Positions 1 through 7,705 of a DNA stretch of 20,896 nt are shown piece after piece. The notes beneath the pieces are model-generated. The model had not been told where the DNA came from. It searched no databases and saw only the letters and a program-made list of their open reading frames with translations. Both the position numbers and the translations under genes were made by a program. How positions within the stretch are numbered: position 1 is the first letter of the stretch; every line of letters starts with the position of its first letter. The stretch is taken from IMG/VR virus record IMGVR_UViG_3300008117_001337, positions 1-20,896 of that record; one strand, 5' to 3'. Origin of the DNA: a virus.

Positions 1-21
1 TAAACTCTTTAAGGATTAATT

Positions 22-1755
22 ATGGCAATTTATAGAGGACCAGGTGGACCAGGTGATGCTACAACAGATGCTACCAGTGAAGGTATAGTAGCGTCTAATG
101 CGGCTGCTGCTGCCCTTGTAAGTCAAACTGCTGCTGCGGCTAGTGCTACTGCCGCTGCTTCAAGTGCTTCTACCGCATCATCAAGTGCAAGTTCAGCATC
201 TAGCTCTGCATCTAGTGCAACAAGTTCAGCTTCTACAGCTACTACACAAGCAACCAATGCAGCTACAAGTGCATCTAACGCTGCTACATCTGCTTCCAAT
301 GCAGCAACTAGCGATACAAATGCTGCTGCTTCAGCCTCACTAGCAAATGATTGGGCTACTAAAACAGCAAGTCCAGTAGCTGGTGGGGAATACTCAGCTA
401 AATATCATGCACAAGCAGCTTCTACTTCTGCTTCTAATGCCTCTACATCTGCATCTAATGCAAGTACTTCCGCTTCTAACGCATCCTCTTCAGCATCAAG
501 TGCTTCTACAAGTGCAACGAATGCTGCAAATAGTGCTGCCGCTGCAGCTGCTTCATTTGATAGCTTTGATGACATTTACTTAGGTGCTAAAGCTAGTGCT
601 CCTACTACAGATAACGATGGAAACCCATTACAAACAGGTTCTATCTATTGGAATACTACAACTAATTCATTATGGATCAGAGATGGTTCAACATGGAATC
701 CTGCTGCATTCTCAGCATCAGGTTCAGTAATTTCATTCAATACAAGAACTGGGGCTGTTACTTTACAATCAAGTGATGTCTCAGGTGCTTTAGGATTTAC
801 TCCAGGACAAGGTACTGTAACATCAGTTGCAGCTACAGTTCCTACAGGATTAACCGTTACAGGTAGTCCAGTGACTTCAGCAGGTACATTAGCTTTCAGT
901 TACACTGCTGGTTATGAAATTCCAACAACAACAAAACAATCACAATGGGATACAGCATACGGTTGGGGCAACCATGCTTCAGCAGGGTATCTAACATCTG
1001 CTACAGCTGCAACTACTTATCAACCATTAGATGGTGATTTAACAGCTATTGCTGCTTTATCAGGTACAAGTGGTTTCCTTAAGAAAACAGCAGCTAACAC
1101 TTACACATTAGACACTAATACATATCTAACTACAGAAACAGACCCTGTTTACACAGCATCATCTTGGTATTCAACTACTAATAATGCTTCAAATTGGGAC
1201 ACTGCTTATAGCTGGGGTAATCATGCAAGTGCTGGTTATTTAACTTCAGCAGCCATTGGTTCAACTGTACAAGGTTATGATGCTAACACAGCTAAACTAA
1301 ATGTTGCTCAAACATTCACAGCTAAACAAACATTCACAGGTTCATCATCTGTTATTGCATCTAAATTCGTAAACGCTTTAGAAGGTGTAACTGTATCAGC
1401 AACAGCAGCTACAGGTACTATTAACTATGATGTAACAACTCAATCAGTATTATACTATACAACAAATGCAAGTGCAAACTGGACTGTAAACTTTAGAGGT
1501 TCATCAGGTACATCTTTAGATACAGCTATGGCTACTGGTGAAGCAATCACAGTAGTATTCTTAGTATCACAAGGTGCTACAGCATATTATAATAATGCAG
1601 TTACTATTGACGGTACATCTGTTACACCTAAATATCAAGGTGGTACAGCATGGACAAGTGGTAATGCTTCAGGTATAGATGCTTACTCATACACTATCGT
1701 TAAAACAGGTTCAGCTACATTTACAGTATTCGTATCTCAAACACAGTTTAAATAG
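22..1755 (+). CDS. Tail fibre-like protein, Ala/Ser/Thr-rich N-terminus
   Basis: 577 residues, probably a trimeric tail fibre or appendage that helps attach the virion. The N-terminus has a short Gly-Pro stretch (residues 5-12), then about 170 residues almost entirely Ala, Ser, Thr and Asn in short repeats, as seen in extended fibre shafts. The middle holds two copies of a 16-residue motif (residues 309-324 and 392-407, W-D-T-A-Y then W-G-N-H-A-S-A-G-Y) that I know from other phage tail fibres. The C-terminus, from about residue 450, looks like a compact beta-rich tip. The Shine-Dalgarno AAGGA lies at 11-15, six bases before the ATG. No catalytic motif is visible. It stands directly before a second adhesin gene, which supports a role in host recognition. 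Fibre identity is fairly sure; the receptor is unknown. Confidence 0.8.
   Translation: MAIYRGPGGPGDATTDATSEGIVASNAAAAALVSQTAAAASATAAASSASTASSSASSASSSASSATSSASTATTQATNAATSASNAATSASNAATSDTNAAASASLANDWATKTASPVAGGEYSAKYHAQAASTSASNASTSASNASTSASNASSSASSASTSATNAANSAAAAAASFDSFDDIYLGAKASAPTTDNDGNPLQTGSIYWNTTTNSLWIRDGSTWNPAAFSASGSVISFNTRTGAVTLQSSDVSGALGFTPGQGTVTSVAATVPTGLTVTGSPVTSAGTLAFSYTAGYEIPTTTKQSQWDTAYGWGNHASAGYLTSATAATTYQPLDGDLTAIAALSGTSGFLKKTAANTYTLDTNTYLTTETDPVYTASSWYSTTNNASNWDTAYSWGNHASAGYLTSAAIGSTVQGYDANTAKLNVAQTFTAKQTFTGSSSVIASKFVNALEGVTVSATAATGTINYDVTTQSVLYYTTNASANWTVNFRGSSGTSLDTAMATGEAITVVFLVSQGATAYYNNAVTIDGTSVTPKYQGGTAWTSGNASGIDAYSYTIVKTGSATFTVFVSQTQFK
79..570 (+). repeat. Low-complexity Ala/Ser/Thr coding repeat
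   Basis: Within the tail fibre gene, short degenerate units coding for S-A-S, N-A-A and T-S-A recur with changing codons. The DNA is therefore not a perfect tandem repeat although the protein is very repetitive. A glycine-free linker including a W-A-T-K segment interrupts it near 345-405. This is the likely fibre shaft. Confidence 0.7.
946..1242 (+). repeat. Two copies of a WGNH fibre motif
   Basis: Two 48-base units, 946-993 and 1195-1242, encode nearly the same 16 residues (WDTAYGWGNHASAGYL and WDTAYSWGNHASAGYL). Codon choice differs between them, so they are old duplicates kept at the protein level. They lie in the tail fibre protein and probably mark repeated structural units. Confidence 0.75.
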
Positions 1756-1765
1756 GAATTAGTTA

Positions 1766-2689
1766 ATGCCACTATTATCTAGACTAGCCGTACAAGCAGC
1801 AAAAGCTTATGGTATGCTATCATCCTCAGATAAAAACAAAGTAACAGCATCTTATCTTGTTGTTGCTGGTGGAGGCGGAGGAGGAGGTCGTAGAGGAGGT
1901 GGTGGTGGTGCAGGTGGTTATCAAACATCTACATTTATTTTATCTACTCTTAATACTTATGCTATTTCTGTAGGAGCAGGAGGTAATGGAGGAGATGGTT
2001 CACCAAGTGCAGCTAGTGTTGGCTCTAACTCCGTAATTTCAGGTACTGGATTAACTACTATTACTTCAAATGGAGGTGGTGGTGGAGGCGGTGGTGGAGA
2101 TATAGCACCTTCTAGTGGTGGTTCAGGAGGTGGTGGTGGTCGTGGGGCATTTTCTACTGGAGCTTCTGGAACTACAGGACAAGGAAATGCAGGAGGAAAT
2201 GGTGACGGAAGTGCTGGAACAGGTGGTGGCGGTGGTGCTGGTGCTGTAGGAGGTAATGGAACAACAGCAACATCGGGTAATGGTGGTAATGGCTCTGCAT
2301 CTTCTATATCAGGCTCTAGTGTAACTTATGCTGGTGGAGGCGGAGGAGGCGGTGCAGCTTCAACACCAATTTTAGGTTCAGCAGGAAATGGTGGAACAGG
2401 CGGTGGAGGTAATGGTTCTGCTAGTGGAAATGGTTCTAATGGAACTGCTAATTTGGGTGGAGGTGGAGGCGGTGGAGGTTATAATGCACCTACAGGATAT
2501 ACAGGCGGTTCAGGTGGTTCAGGCATAGTCATCATATCGTATGCGTCAGCAACCCCTAAATTCGTAGGTGGTACTCTTACTACTTCAGGTGGTAACCAAA
2601 TACACACATTCACATCTTCAGGCACATTAAGCCCTCTTACACCTGTAACAGCTAGTTATTTAGTCGTAAAATGGAACATCTGGAAGTAA
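1766..2689 (+). CDS. Glycine-rich adhesin, N-terminal part (frame-broken gene)
   Basis: 307 residues. A short N-terminal segment (residues 1-25) is followed by a glycine-rich domain (26 to about 290). It begins VTASYLVV, runs through long Gly stretches with GTGLTTITS at 93-101, and closes with a beta segment rich in I-V-I-I-S-Y. A second VTASYLVV starts at residue 294, but the frame then reads only six more residues to a stop. The rest of the second glycine-rich domain continues in another frame from 2670, so this is the upstream half of one much larger adhesin. Shine-Dalgarno AGGA lies at 1754-1757. Glycine-rich domains of this kind are common in virion surface proteins of aquatic phages. 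If translated alone it would lack the LamG and SPRY modules and may be non-functional. Confidence 0.75.
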   Translation: MPLLSRLAVQAAKAYGMLSSSDKNKVTASYLVVAGGGGGGGRRGGGGGAGGYQTSTFILSTLNTYAISVGAGGNGGDGSPSAASVGSNSVISGTGLTTITSNGGGGGGGGGDIAPSSGGSGGGGGRGAFSTGASGTTGQGNAGGNGDGSAGTGGGGGAGAVGGNGTTATSGNGGNGSASSISGSSVTYAGGGGGGGAASTPILGSAGNGGTGGGGNGSASGNGSNGTANLGGGGGGGGYNAPTGYTGGSGGSGIVIISYASATPKFVGGTLTTSGGNQIHTFTSSGTLSPLTPVTASYLVVKWNIWK

Positions 2690-3237
2690 TGGTTCTAATG
2701 GTTCAGACTCATCTTTAAATGGAACAGGATTAACTACAATTACATCAACTGGAGGTGGTAGAGGAGGTAATTTTTCCAATGCCAATACAGGATTTAATAA
2801 CGGAGCTAATGGTGGTTCTGGTGGTGGTGGTGGTAGTTCTGATACAGGATTTACTGCTGGTACTGGAGGTAATGGCACTTCAGGTCAAGGAAATGCAGGA
2901 GCAGCTGGAAGAAGTTTTAGCACTACAGGAGCATCAGGTGGCGGTGGTGGAGCTGGAGGAGCTGGAGCACAAGGAACTAATGGAGGAGCTGGAGGTGTTG
3001 GTGGTGTAGGTGTTGCTTCATCTATTAGTGGAACTTCTACATTCTATGCAGGTGGTGGTGCTGGAGGCGGAACAACATCAGCTTCTGGTGGTAATGGCGG
3101 TGGAGGAAATAGTAATGGTGCTAGTACTATTGGCTCATCTGGTACTGCTAATACAGGTGGAGGTGGTGGAGCTGGTGGAAATACAACAGGCTCTAACGGT
3201 GCAGCAGGTGGTTCAGGTATTGTTATCATCTCATACG
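1841..3237 (+). repeat. Tandem pair of glycine-rich domains
   Basis: Two glycine-rich domains lie in tandem across the frame break. Both have VTASYLVV (starting at 1841 and 2645), GTGLTTITS, long GGn runs, a G-I-V-I-I-S-Y segment and a closing G-G-N-x-I-H-T-F-T-S strand. The DNA of shared parts is diverged, so this is an ancient duplication, not a recent one. The second copy lacks about 40 residues that the first has between VTASYLVV and GTGLTTITS. Confidence 0.75.
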
Positions 3238-5630
3238 CTGGCTCACAAGCATTTAACGGTGGTCTAGTCACATCATCAGGTGGTAATACTATCCACACAT
3301 TTACTTCTACAGGTGCTTTAACACCATTAACAAATAACCTAAATAACTCTTTAAGGTTTAGAGGAAGTGCAAGTGCTTATCTAAATAGAACACCTACCTT
3401 AACAGGTAACAGACAAACATTTACTTATAGTTTTTGGACTAAATTAGGTGGAGTAATATCAGCAGGTGGCGACTTTATTTCATCTAATAATGCTGCTGGC
3501 GGTGGTGATGCAATAGCACTTCAAAGTTCTAGTCGTATAGCAATTGCAGGAAGCGGAACTAATCTTTTAGTTACAACTCAATTATTAAGAGACCCTTCAG
3601 CTTGGTATCATATTGTTGTTGCTGTGGATACAACTCAAGCAACTTCAGCAAATAGAATTAAGTTATATATTAATGGAAACCAAGTAACTGCTTTTAATAC
3701 AGCAAGCTATCCAGCACAAAACTATAATTTTACTTATTGGAATAGTAGTTCTTATGCTCAACTCATAGGTGGAGGATATTCATATCTTGACGGATACATG
3801 ACTGACATTAACTTCATTGACGGTCAAGCACTAGAACCCTATTACTTTGGCAACAATGACGCTAATGGTGTATGGAAACCTATCCTATATAAAGGCACAT
3901 ACGGCACTAACGGTTTCTACCTAACATTTGGTAACACAACATCCACTACAACATTAGGCTACGATAGTTCAGGTAACGGTAATAACTGGACTTGTAACAA
4001 CATTAGCTTAACAGCAGGTGTCACTTATGATGCTATGACTGATGTCCCTACTAATACAAGTGCGACTACGGCTAATTATGCTACTTTAAATCCTATTTTA
4101 CAAAACGGATGGTGGGCTGCTGTTAATAGAGGAACTATTCAAGATGGCAATTTAACTTTTGCTACAGGTGCAGGAGTTTCTGCATTTAGTAATTTTGATT
4201 TAGTAGGTAATAGTGGTAAGTGGTATTATGAAATGACTTGTAGTGCTACTGATACTGCCAATGCAATTGTAATTGCTGCTCAATCTCGTTCTACTTTTGA
4301 AGTGGGTTATTATCAAAACGGAAATAGACAAATTAATAGTGCAACTCCTACTGCTTATGGAGCATCATGGACAAGTGGAGATGTTATTGGTGTAGCTATT
4401 GATGTTCCTAATAACAATATTACATTTTATAAAAACAATACCAGTCAAGGTGTAATTAATAACGCATTTCCAACAGGACAACCTGTTTATGTAGGTGCTT
4501 ATTACAATACTTCATCAGGTTCTTATGCATTTAACTTTGGACAACGACCATTTGCATACACACCTCCTACAGGCTATGTAGCACTAAACACATATAACCT
4601 ACCTACTCCTACTATATTACAGGGTAATAAGTATATGGATGCTAACCTATGGTCAGGTAATAGTTCAGCACAAACAGTAGTAAACCAAGCACAGTTTAAA
4701 CCTGACTTTGTTTGGGTTAAGTCAAGAACAAATACACAATGGAATAACTTAACAGACTCTGTTCGTGGTGTAACTAAATTATTATATTCAAATGCTACAA
4801 ACGCAGAAGCAACAAATTCAACTGCATTAACAGCATTTAATAGCAATGGTTTTTCAGTAGGTGATGACTCAGGTGGTAATGGTGTAAATACTAGTGGTCA
4901 AAACTATGTAGGTTGGCAATGGCAAGCTGGTGCTGGAACAACCAGCACAAATACCAGCGGTTCAATATCATCGACTGTATCTGTAAACACAACTGCTGGG
5001 TTTAGTATTGTGACTTATACAGGTGTTGGTTCTAGTCCAAAAACTGTAGGTCATGGTTTAGGTGTAGCTCCTAAAATGATAATTCTAAAAAGTAGAGGAG
5101 CTGCAGTTAATTGGTATGTATGGCATACATCTTTAGGCGCAACTCAAGTTATTGAAGGTTTAAATACAACAGGCGCAGCAAGTACACAACCAACATTTAA
5201 TAGCACACTTCCAACATCATCTGTTATTTCTTTAGGCAATAACGACTCTAACAATAGTGGTTCTACTTATGTATTATATGTATGGGCAGAAATAGCAGGG
5301 TTTAGTAAATTTGGTAGCTATGTCGGAAATACAAGTGCTGATGGACCATTTGTATATTGTGGTTTTAGACCTAAATATCTATTAGTAAAAAATACAACAA
5401 GCTATGACTGGCATGTATTTGATGCAGCAAGAAATACATATAACTTTACTAATTCAAGTTTAAAACCTGATACAAGTGGAGCTGAATATACTAACAATGA
5501 TGTTTCTTATGACTTTTTATCTAATGGGTTTAAAGTAAGAGGAACAGACTTGGCACTTAACGCAAATGGTAATACAATGATATTTGCAGCATTTGCAGAA
5601 CATCCATTTAAAAACAGTAACGCAAGATAA
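2670..5630 (+). CDS. Glycine-rich/LamG/SPRY adhesin, C-terminal part (frame-broken gene)
   Basis: An open frame of 986 codons that continues the gene at 1766. It has no ATG, GTG or TTG near its beginning; the first such codon in frame is a GTG at 3624, inside a domain. Residues are numbered from 2670. The second glycine-rich domain covers 1-220. A LamG/concanavalin-like lectin fold covers about 223-447 (F-R-G-S-A-S-A-Y-L, A-W-Y-H-I-V-V-A-V-D, I-K-L-Y-I-N-G). An SPRY/B30.2-like domain covers about 470-633 (G-K-W-Y-Y-E-M, I-T-F-Y-K-N). The C-terminal module, about 635-986, ends F-A-E-H-P-F-K-N-S-N-A-R and resembles the DUF7483 family of phage and aquatic proteins. Such modules bind surface sugars or proteins, so this is a likely receptor-binding appendage. 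Whether the halves are joined in life cannot be decided here. Confidence 0.75.
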   Translation, partial: NGTSGSNGSNGSDSSLNGTGLTTITSTGGGRGGNFSNANTGFNNGANGGSGGGGGSSDTGFTAGTGGNGTSGQGNAGAAGRSFSTTGASGGGGGAGGAGAQGTNGGAGGVGGVGVASSISGTSTFYAGGGAGGGTTSASGGNGGGGNSNGASTIGSSGTANTGGGGGAGGNTTGSNGAAGGSGIVIISYAGSQAFNGGLVTSSGGNTIHTFTSTGALTPLTNNLNNSLRFRGSASAYLNRTPTLTGNRQTFTYSFWTKLGGVISAGGDFISSNNAAGGGDAIALQSSSRIAIAGSGTNLLVTTQLLRDPSAWYHIVVAVDTTQATSANRIKLYINGNQVTAFNTASYPAQNYNFTYWNSSSYAQLIGGGYSYLDGYMTDINFIDGQALEPYYFGNNDANGVWKPILYKGTYGTNGFYLTFGNTTSTTTLGYDSSGNGNNWTCNNISLTAGVTYDAMTDVPTNTSATTANYATLNPILQNGWWAAVNRGTIQDGNLTFATGAGVSAFSNFDLVGNSGKWYYEMTCSATDTANAIVIAAQSRSTFEVGYYQNGNRQINSATPTAYGASWTSGDVIGVAIDVPNNNITFYKNNTSQGVINNAFPTGQPVYVGAYYNTSSGSYAFNFGQRPFAYTPPTGYVALNTYNLPTPTILQGNKYMDANLWSGNSSAQTVVNQAQFKPDFVWVKSRTNTQWNNLTDSVRGVTKLLYSNATNAEATNSTALTAFNSNGFSVGDDSGGNGVNTSGQNYVGWQWQAGAGTTSTNTSGSISSTVSVNTTAGFSIVTYTGVGSSPKTVGHGLGVAPKMIILKSRGAAVNWYVWHTSLGATQVIEGLNTTGAASTQPTFNSTLPTSSVISLGNNDSNNSGSTYVLYVWAEIAGFSKFGSYVGNTSADGPFVYCGFRPKYLLVKNTTSYDWHVFDAARNTYNFTNSSLKPDTSGAEYTNNDVSYDFLSNGFKVRGTDLALNANGNTMIFAAFAEHPFKNSNAR

Positions 5631-5641
5631 TAGGAGAACAC

Positions 5642-6007
5642 ATGGCACATTTCGCACAACTTAACGAAGAAAACATAGTAACACAAGTCATTGTGGTTGC
5701 TAACCAAGACACAGCAGACCAAGACGGTGTAGAGAACGAAGCAATTGGTATTGCGTTCTGCACATCCTTACTTGGTGGTAATTGGAAACAAACATCTTAC
5801 AACGGTAAAATTCGTAAGAACTATGCAGGTATTGGATACAAGTATGATGCAACACTAGATGCATTCATACCCCCACAACCATTTGCTTCATGGACTTTAG
5901 ATGAAATAACAGCACAATGGAAAGCTCCAGTTGACTATCCAACTGATGGTGAAAGATACACTTGGAATGAAAAAACTTTAACTTGGGACGCAATCGTAGA
6001 GGAATAA
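5642..6007 (+). CDS. Conserved phage protein of unknown function
   Basis: 121 residues, soluble, no signal peptide or membrane segment. It opens M-A-H-F-A-Q-L-N with N-I-V-T-Q-V-I-V-V, has a G-N-W-K-Q-T-S-Y-N segment in the middle and a Trp-rich C-terminal third (P-F-A-S-W, A-Q-W-K, T-W-N, L-T-W-D). I recognise this type of small protein next to tail-fibre genes in cyanophages and other aquatic phages, where it is usually unnamed. A virion or fibre-associated role is possible from position only. Shine-Dalgarno AGGAG lies at 5632-5636, six bases before the ATG. Confidence 0.7.
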   Translation: MAHFAQLNEENIVTQVIVVANQDTADQDGVENEAIGIAFCTSLLGGNWKQTSYNGKIRKNYAGIGYKYDATLDAFIPPQPFASWTLDEITAQWKAPVDYPTDGERYTWNEKTLTWDAIVEE

Positions 6008-6008
6008 A

Positions 6009-6128
6009 ATGACTCCTGATCAACAAAAAGAAGCCATTAAAGAGGCATTAGAAGAGTGGTTAGATAAACAATTTACCAAGTTTGGTAGATGGTCTCTTCG
6101 TAGTATTGGGGCTATAGCTCTTTACTGA
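6009..6128 (+). CDS. Micro-ORF, possibly truncated small membrane protein
   Basis: 39 residues. The first 25 form a charged amphipathic helix (K-E-A-I-K-E-A-L-E-E-W-L-D-K), followed by G-R-W-S-L-R and a short hydrophobic stretch (S-I-G-A-I-A-L-Y) cut by TGA. The shape fits the N-terminal half of small single-pass phage proteins that I recall beside lysis genes, but the expected membrane helix is missing here. The stop of the preceding gene is one base away. The frame of the next gene stays open upstream from 6118 (L-F-T-E-A-S-I-R-A-I-Y-E), so a frameshift or deletion at 6117-6126 is possible. A genuine short protein cannot be excluded. Confidence 0.5.
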   Translation: MTPDQQKEAIKEALEEWLDKQFTKFGRWSLRSIGAIALY

Positions 6129-6153
6129 GGCATCTATTAGAGCAATCTATGAG

Positions 6154-6453
6154 ATGCTAACAAAAATATACCCATTTAATACATGGAAGCTTCCTTCATC
6201 TCGAAAGATTAAGTTTGTAGTTGACCATAAAATAGACCTACTAGGTCAGATGCACATGAAGCCATTTAAAATGGTTATTGGTACAAAACACCAAGAGCAT
6301 TTTATAACAGTTGTAACTACTATTGCACATGAGATGGTTCATCTAAAACTTTATTTAGATAAAGACCCTTCTTATAATGTACATAGAAAGAATTTTAGAG
6401 AGAAAACAGCAATAATAGGTGAACTATTTGGTTTTGATAGGAAGGCACTATGA
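6154..6453 (+). CDS. SprT-like zinc metallopeptidase-type protein
   Basis: 99 residues. The motif A-H-E-M-V-H-L at 58-64 supplies H59, E60 and H63 of an HExxH zinc site. A later H-R-K-N-F at 77-81 fits the third ligand region of SprT-like proteins. The protein is short for a protease and lacks the usual C-terminal zinc ribbon, so it may be a minimal catalytic domain. Related small HExxH proteins occur near lysis genes in podoviruses; the substrate is unknown. The ATG at 6154 has only a weak upstream purine run, and the frame remains open back to 6118. It overlaps the next gene by ATGA at 6450-6453, so the two are probably translated together. Confidence 0.65.
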   Translation: MLTKIYPFNTWKLPSSRKIKFVVDHKIDLLGQMHMKPFKMVIGTKHQEHFITVVTTIAHEMVHLKLYLDKDPSYNVHRKNFREKTAIIGELFGFDRKAL

Positions 6454-6734
6454 AACATTTACTATATTTACTTTTAATATTAGCAACATTACTTTACATC
6501 CATAAAGCTGAAGCAGAAGAGTATATGGTTATGCAATACAATGAGAATGTTCGTATTGTTCTCTCTAAAGAGAAGTGTCCTACAAAAGGATTTAGAGCTG
6601 TAGCTCAAAGAATAGATAAACAAATATTAAGAGCTTGTTGGTCTCCTAACGGAAACCTAATTAATATTCAATGGGAAGGTGGAGACTTTAGTGAGTTTCC
6701 AGTAGATAGATTTTATCCAGCAGAGGTTAAATAA
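6450..6734 (+). CDS. Secreted small protein with two cysteines
   Basis: 94 residues. A clear signal peptide occupies residues 1-22 (K-H, then leucine-rich core, then A-E-A before a likely cleavage site). The mature part is about 72 residues with C43 and C63, which could form a disulfide in the periplasm, and a Trp-rich C-terminal half (R-A-C-W, I-Q-W-E-G-G-D). I recall similar exported small proteins in lysis regions of aquatic phages, without an assigned function. Position just before the holin and endolysin suggests a role in lysis or in the periplasm, for example spanin-like, but there is no lipobox or coiled coil to support a spanin. It is linked to both neighbours by overlaps (ATGA before, TAATG after). 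Confidence 0.65.
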   Translation: MKHLLYLLLILATLLYIHKAEAEEYMVMQYNENVRIVLSKEKCPTKGFRAVAQRIDKQILRACWSPNGNLINIQWEGGDFSEFPVDRFYPAEVK

Positions 6735-7099
6735 TGGATCCAGTAACAATATTAGCAGCATTAGGACCTTTAGCAGTAGATTTAGGTAAGTCACTTATTA
6801 ATAGATTCGTAGCTCCTGATCAGTTTAAACCAGCTACCATAGAACAATATGCTCAGATGAAGGGTATAGATTTAGAGTTCTTTAAGGTTATGAATGAAGC
6901 AGGTGGAGGTAATCCATCTTATCCATGGGTAGAAGCTATTGTAAGACTTATGAGACCAGCGATTGGTCTATTAGTGTTAGCTACATGGGCTACTATGCAC
7001 TTACAAGGTATTGCAACACCTGAGGTAGATAACTTTGCTAGTGCTGTAGGATTCTATTTATTCGGTGAAAGAAGTTTATTTTATATTAAGAAGAAATGA
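6734..7099 (+). CDS. Holin, GTA_holin_3TM-like
   Basis: 121 residues. It has a hydrophobic N-terminus (I-L-A-A-L-G-P-L-A-V-D-L-G), a central helical segment, and a strong hydrophobic stretch at about 75-91 (R-P-A-I-G-L-L-V-L-A-T-W). A second follows at about 99-115 ending F-Y-L-F-G-E-R-S. This matches the three-helix holin family first described for gene-transfer-agent release (PF11351 type). It would form holes in the inner membrane and time lysis. The start overlaps the previous stop as TAATG, and the end overlaps the endolysin start as ATGA, so holin and endolysin are coupled. Assignment rests on hydrophobic pattern, size and context. Confidence 0.75.
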   Translation: MDPVTILAALGPLAVDLGKSLINRFVAPDQFKPATIEQYAQMKGIDLEFFKVMNEAGGGNPSYPWVEAIVRLMRPAIGLLVLATWATMHLQGIATPEVDNFASAVGFYLFGERSLFYIKKK

Positions 7100-7530
7100 A
7101 GTTAAGTCCTAATTTTAGTTTAGAAGAACTTACTTTTAGTCAAGTAGCATCAAGAAGAGGGTTAAATAATACTCCTTCAGATAAAGTAAAGGATAACTTA
7201 GAAAGACTTGCATTCTTTTTAGAACAAATTCGTAAACTATTTAATAAACCACTCCTGATTAGTTCAGGATATAGATCGAGGGAAGTCAATGAAGCAGTGG
7301 GTGGAAGTAAAACATCACAACATTGTGAGGGATGTGCAGCTGACTTTAATGTCAAGGGAATGTCTCCTAATGCTGTGGTCAGAGCCATTGTCGATGCTAA
7401 TATCCCTTACGATCAGGTTATATTAGAATTTGATAGTTGGGTACATATTTCTATTCCAACTGTTAAAGGAGCAACACCAAGGAAACAAGCTTTAATTATA
7501 GATAACAAAGGGAAGAGAGAGTTTAAGTGA
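7096..7530 (+). CDS. Endolysin, M15A-type peptidase
   Basis: 144 residues, the full size of a single-domain M15A (D-Ala-D-Ala carboxypeptidase-like) peptidase. The fold markers are in order: S-S-G-Y-R-S at 56-61, S-Q-H-C-E-G-C-A-A-D at 74-83 with zinc ligands H76 and D83, and W-V-H-I-S at 115-119 with the third ligand H117. The acidic catalytic residue is probably E111 or D113. There is no signal peptide, so release depends on the holin encoded just upstream. It would cut the peptide part of peptidoglycan. The stop overlaps a GTG start of the next gene (GTGA at 7527-7530). Confidence 0.9.
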   Translation: MKLSPNFSLEELTFSQVASRRGLNNTPSDKVKDNLERLAFFLEQIRKLFNKPLLISSGYRSREVNEAVGGSKTSQHCEGCAADFNVKGMSPNAVVRAIVDANIPYDQVILEFDSWVHISIPTVKGATPRKQALIIDNKGKREFK

Positions 7531-7703
7531 AGAAACCTACAACCAAGCTAGGGAAACAAACTAAAATTAGTAAAGTGATGCGTGAGTTTAAAGCAGGTAC
7601 ATTAAACACTGGCTCTAAGAAAGGTCCTGTTGTTAAATCTAAAAAACAAGCTATTGCAATTGCATTATCACAAGCAGGTATGTCTAAAAAGAAAGGTAAA
7701 TAA
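7527..7703 (+). CDS. Lysine-rich small protein, DUF6496-like
   Basis: 58 residues, 17 of them Lys or Arg (16 Lys). The core K-V-M-R-E-F-K-A-G-T-L-N-T-G-S followed by K-Q-A-I-A-I-A-L-S matches the DUF6496 family as I remember it. The tail is K-K-K-G-K. The start is GTG overlapping the endolysin stop, which suggests coupled translation. The DUF6496 role is unknown; the strong positive charge allows DNA or RNA binding. It is first of four lysine-rich micro-genes. Confidence 0.7.
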   Translation: MKKPTTKLGKQTKISKVMREFKAGTLNTGSKKGPVVKSKKQAIAIALSQAGMSKKKGK

Positions 7704-7705
7704 TT

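Noticed and set aside
143-583. Two Leu/Gln-rich + strand ORFs of 66 residues (143-343 and 383-583)
   Set aside because: They are shifted readings of the Ala/Ser/Thr repeat in the tail fibre gene; the composition follows from the repeat codons and there is no ribosome binding site.
2655-2690. Programmed frameshift in the adhesin
   Set aside because: The frames overlap by only 20 bases (2670-2689), no slippery heptamer or stimulating hairpin is seen, and the comparison with the first domain shows missing residues that frameshifting cannot restore. One extra A in the A4 run at 2668-2671 would explain the frame but not the missing residues.
2660-3298. Pro-rich - strand ORFs and Val/Leu/Glu-rich + strand ORFs over the glycine-rich region
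   Set aside because: GGn codons read as Pro on the other strand and as Val/Leu/Glu in shifted frames. The Gly-rich frame matches the first domain, so these are shadows.
22-5630. Diversity-generating retroelement acting on the fibre genes
   Set aside because: No reverse transcriptase and no template/variable repeat pair is visible in the window; the repeated protein motifs differ at scattered codon positions rather than at adenines.
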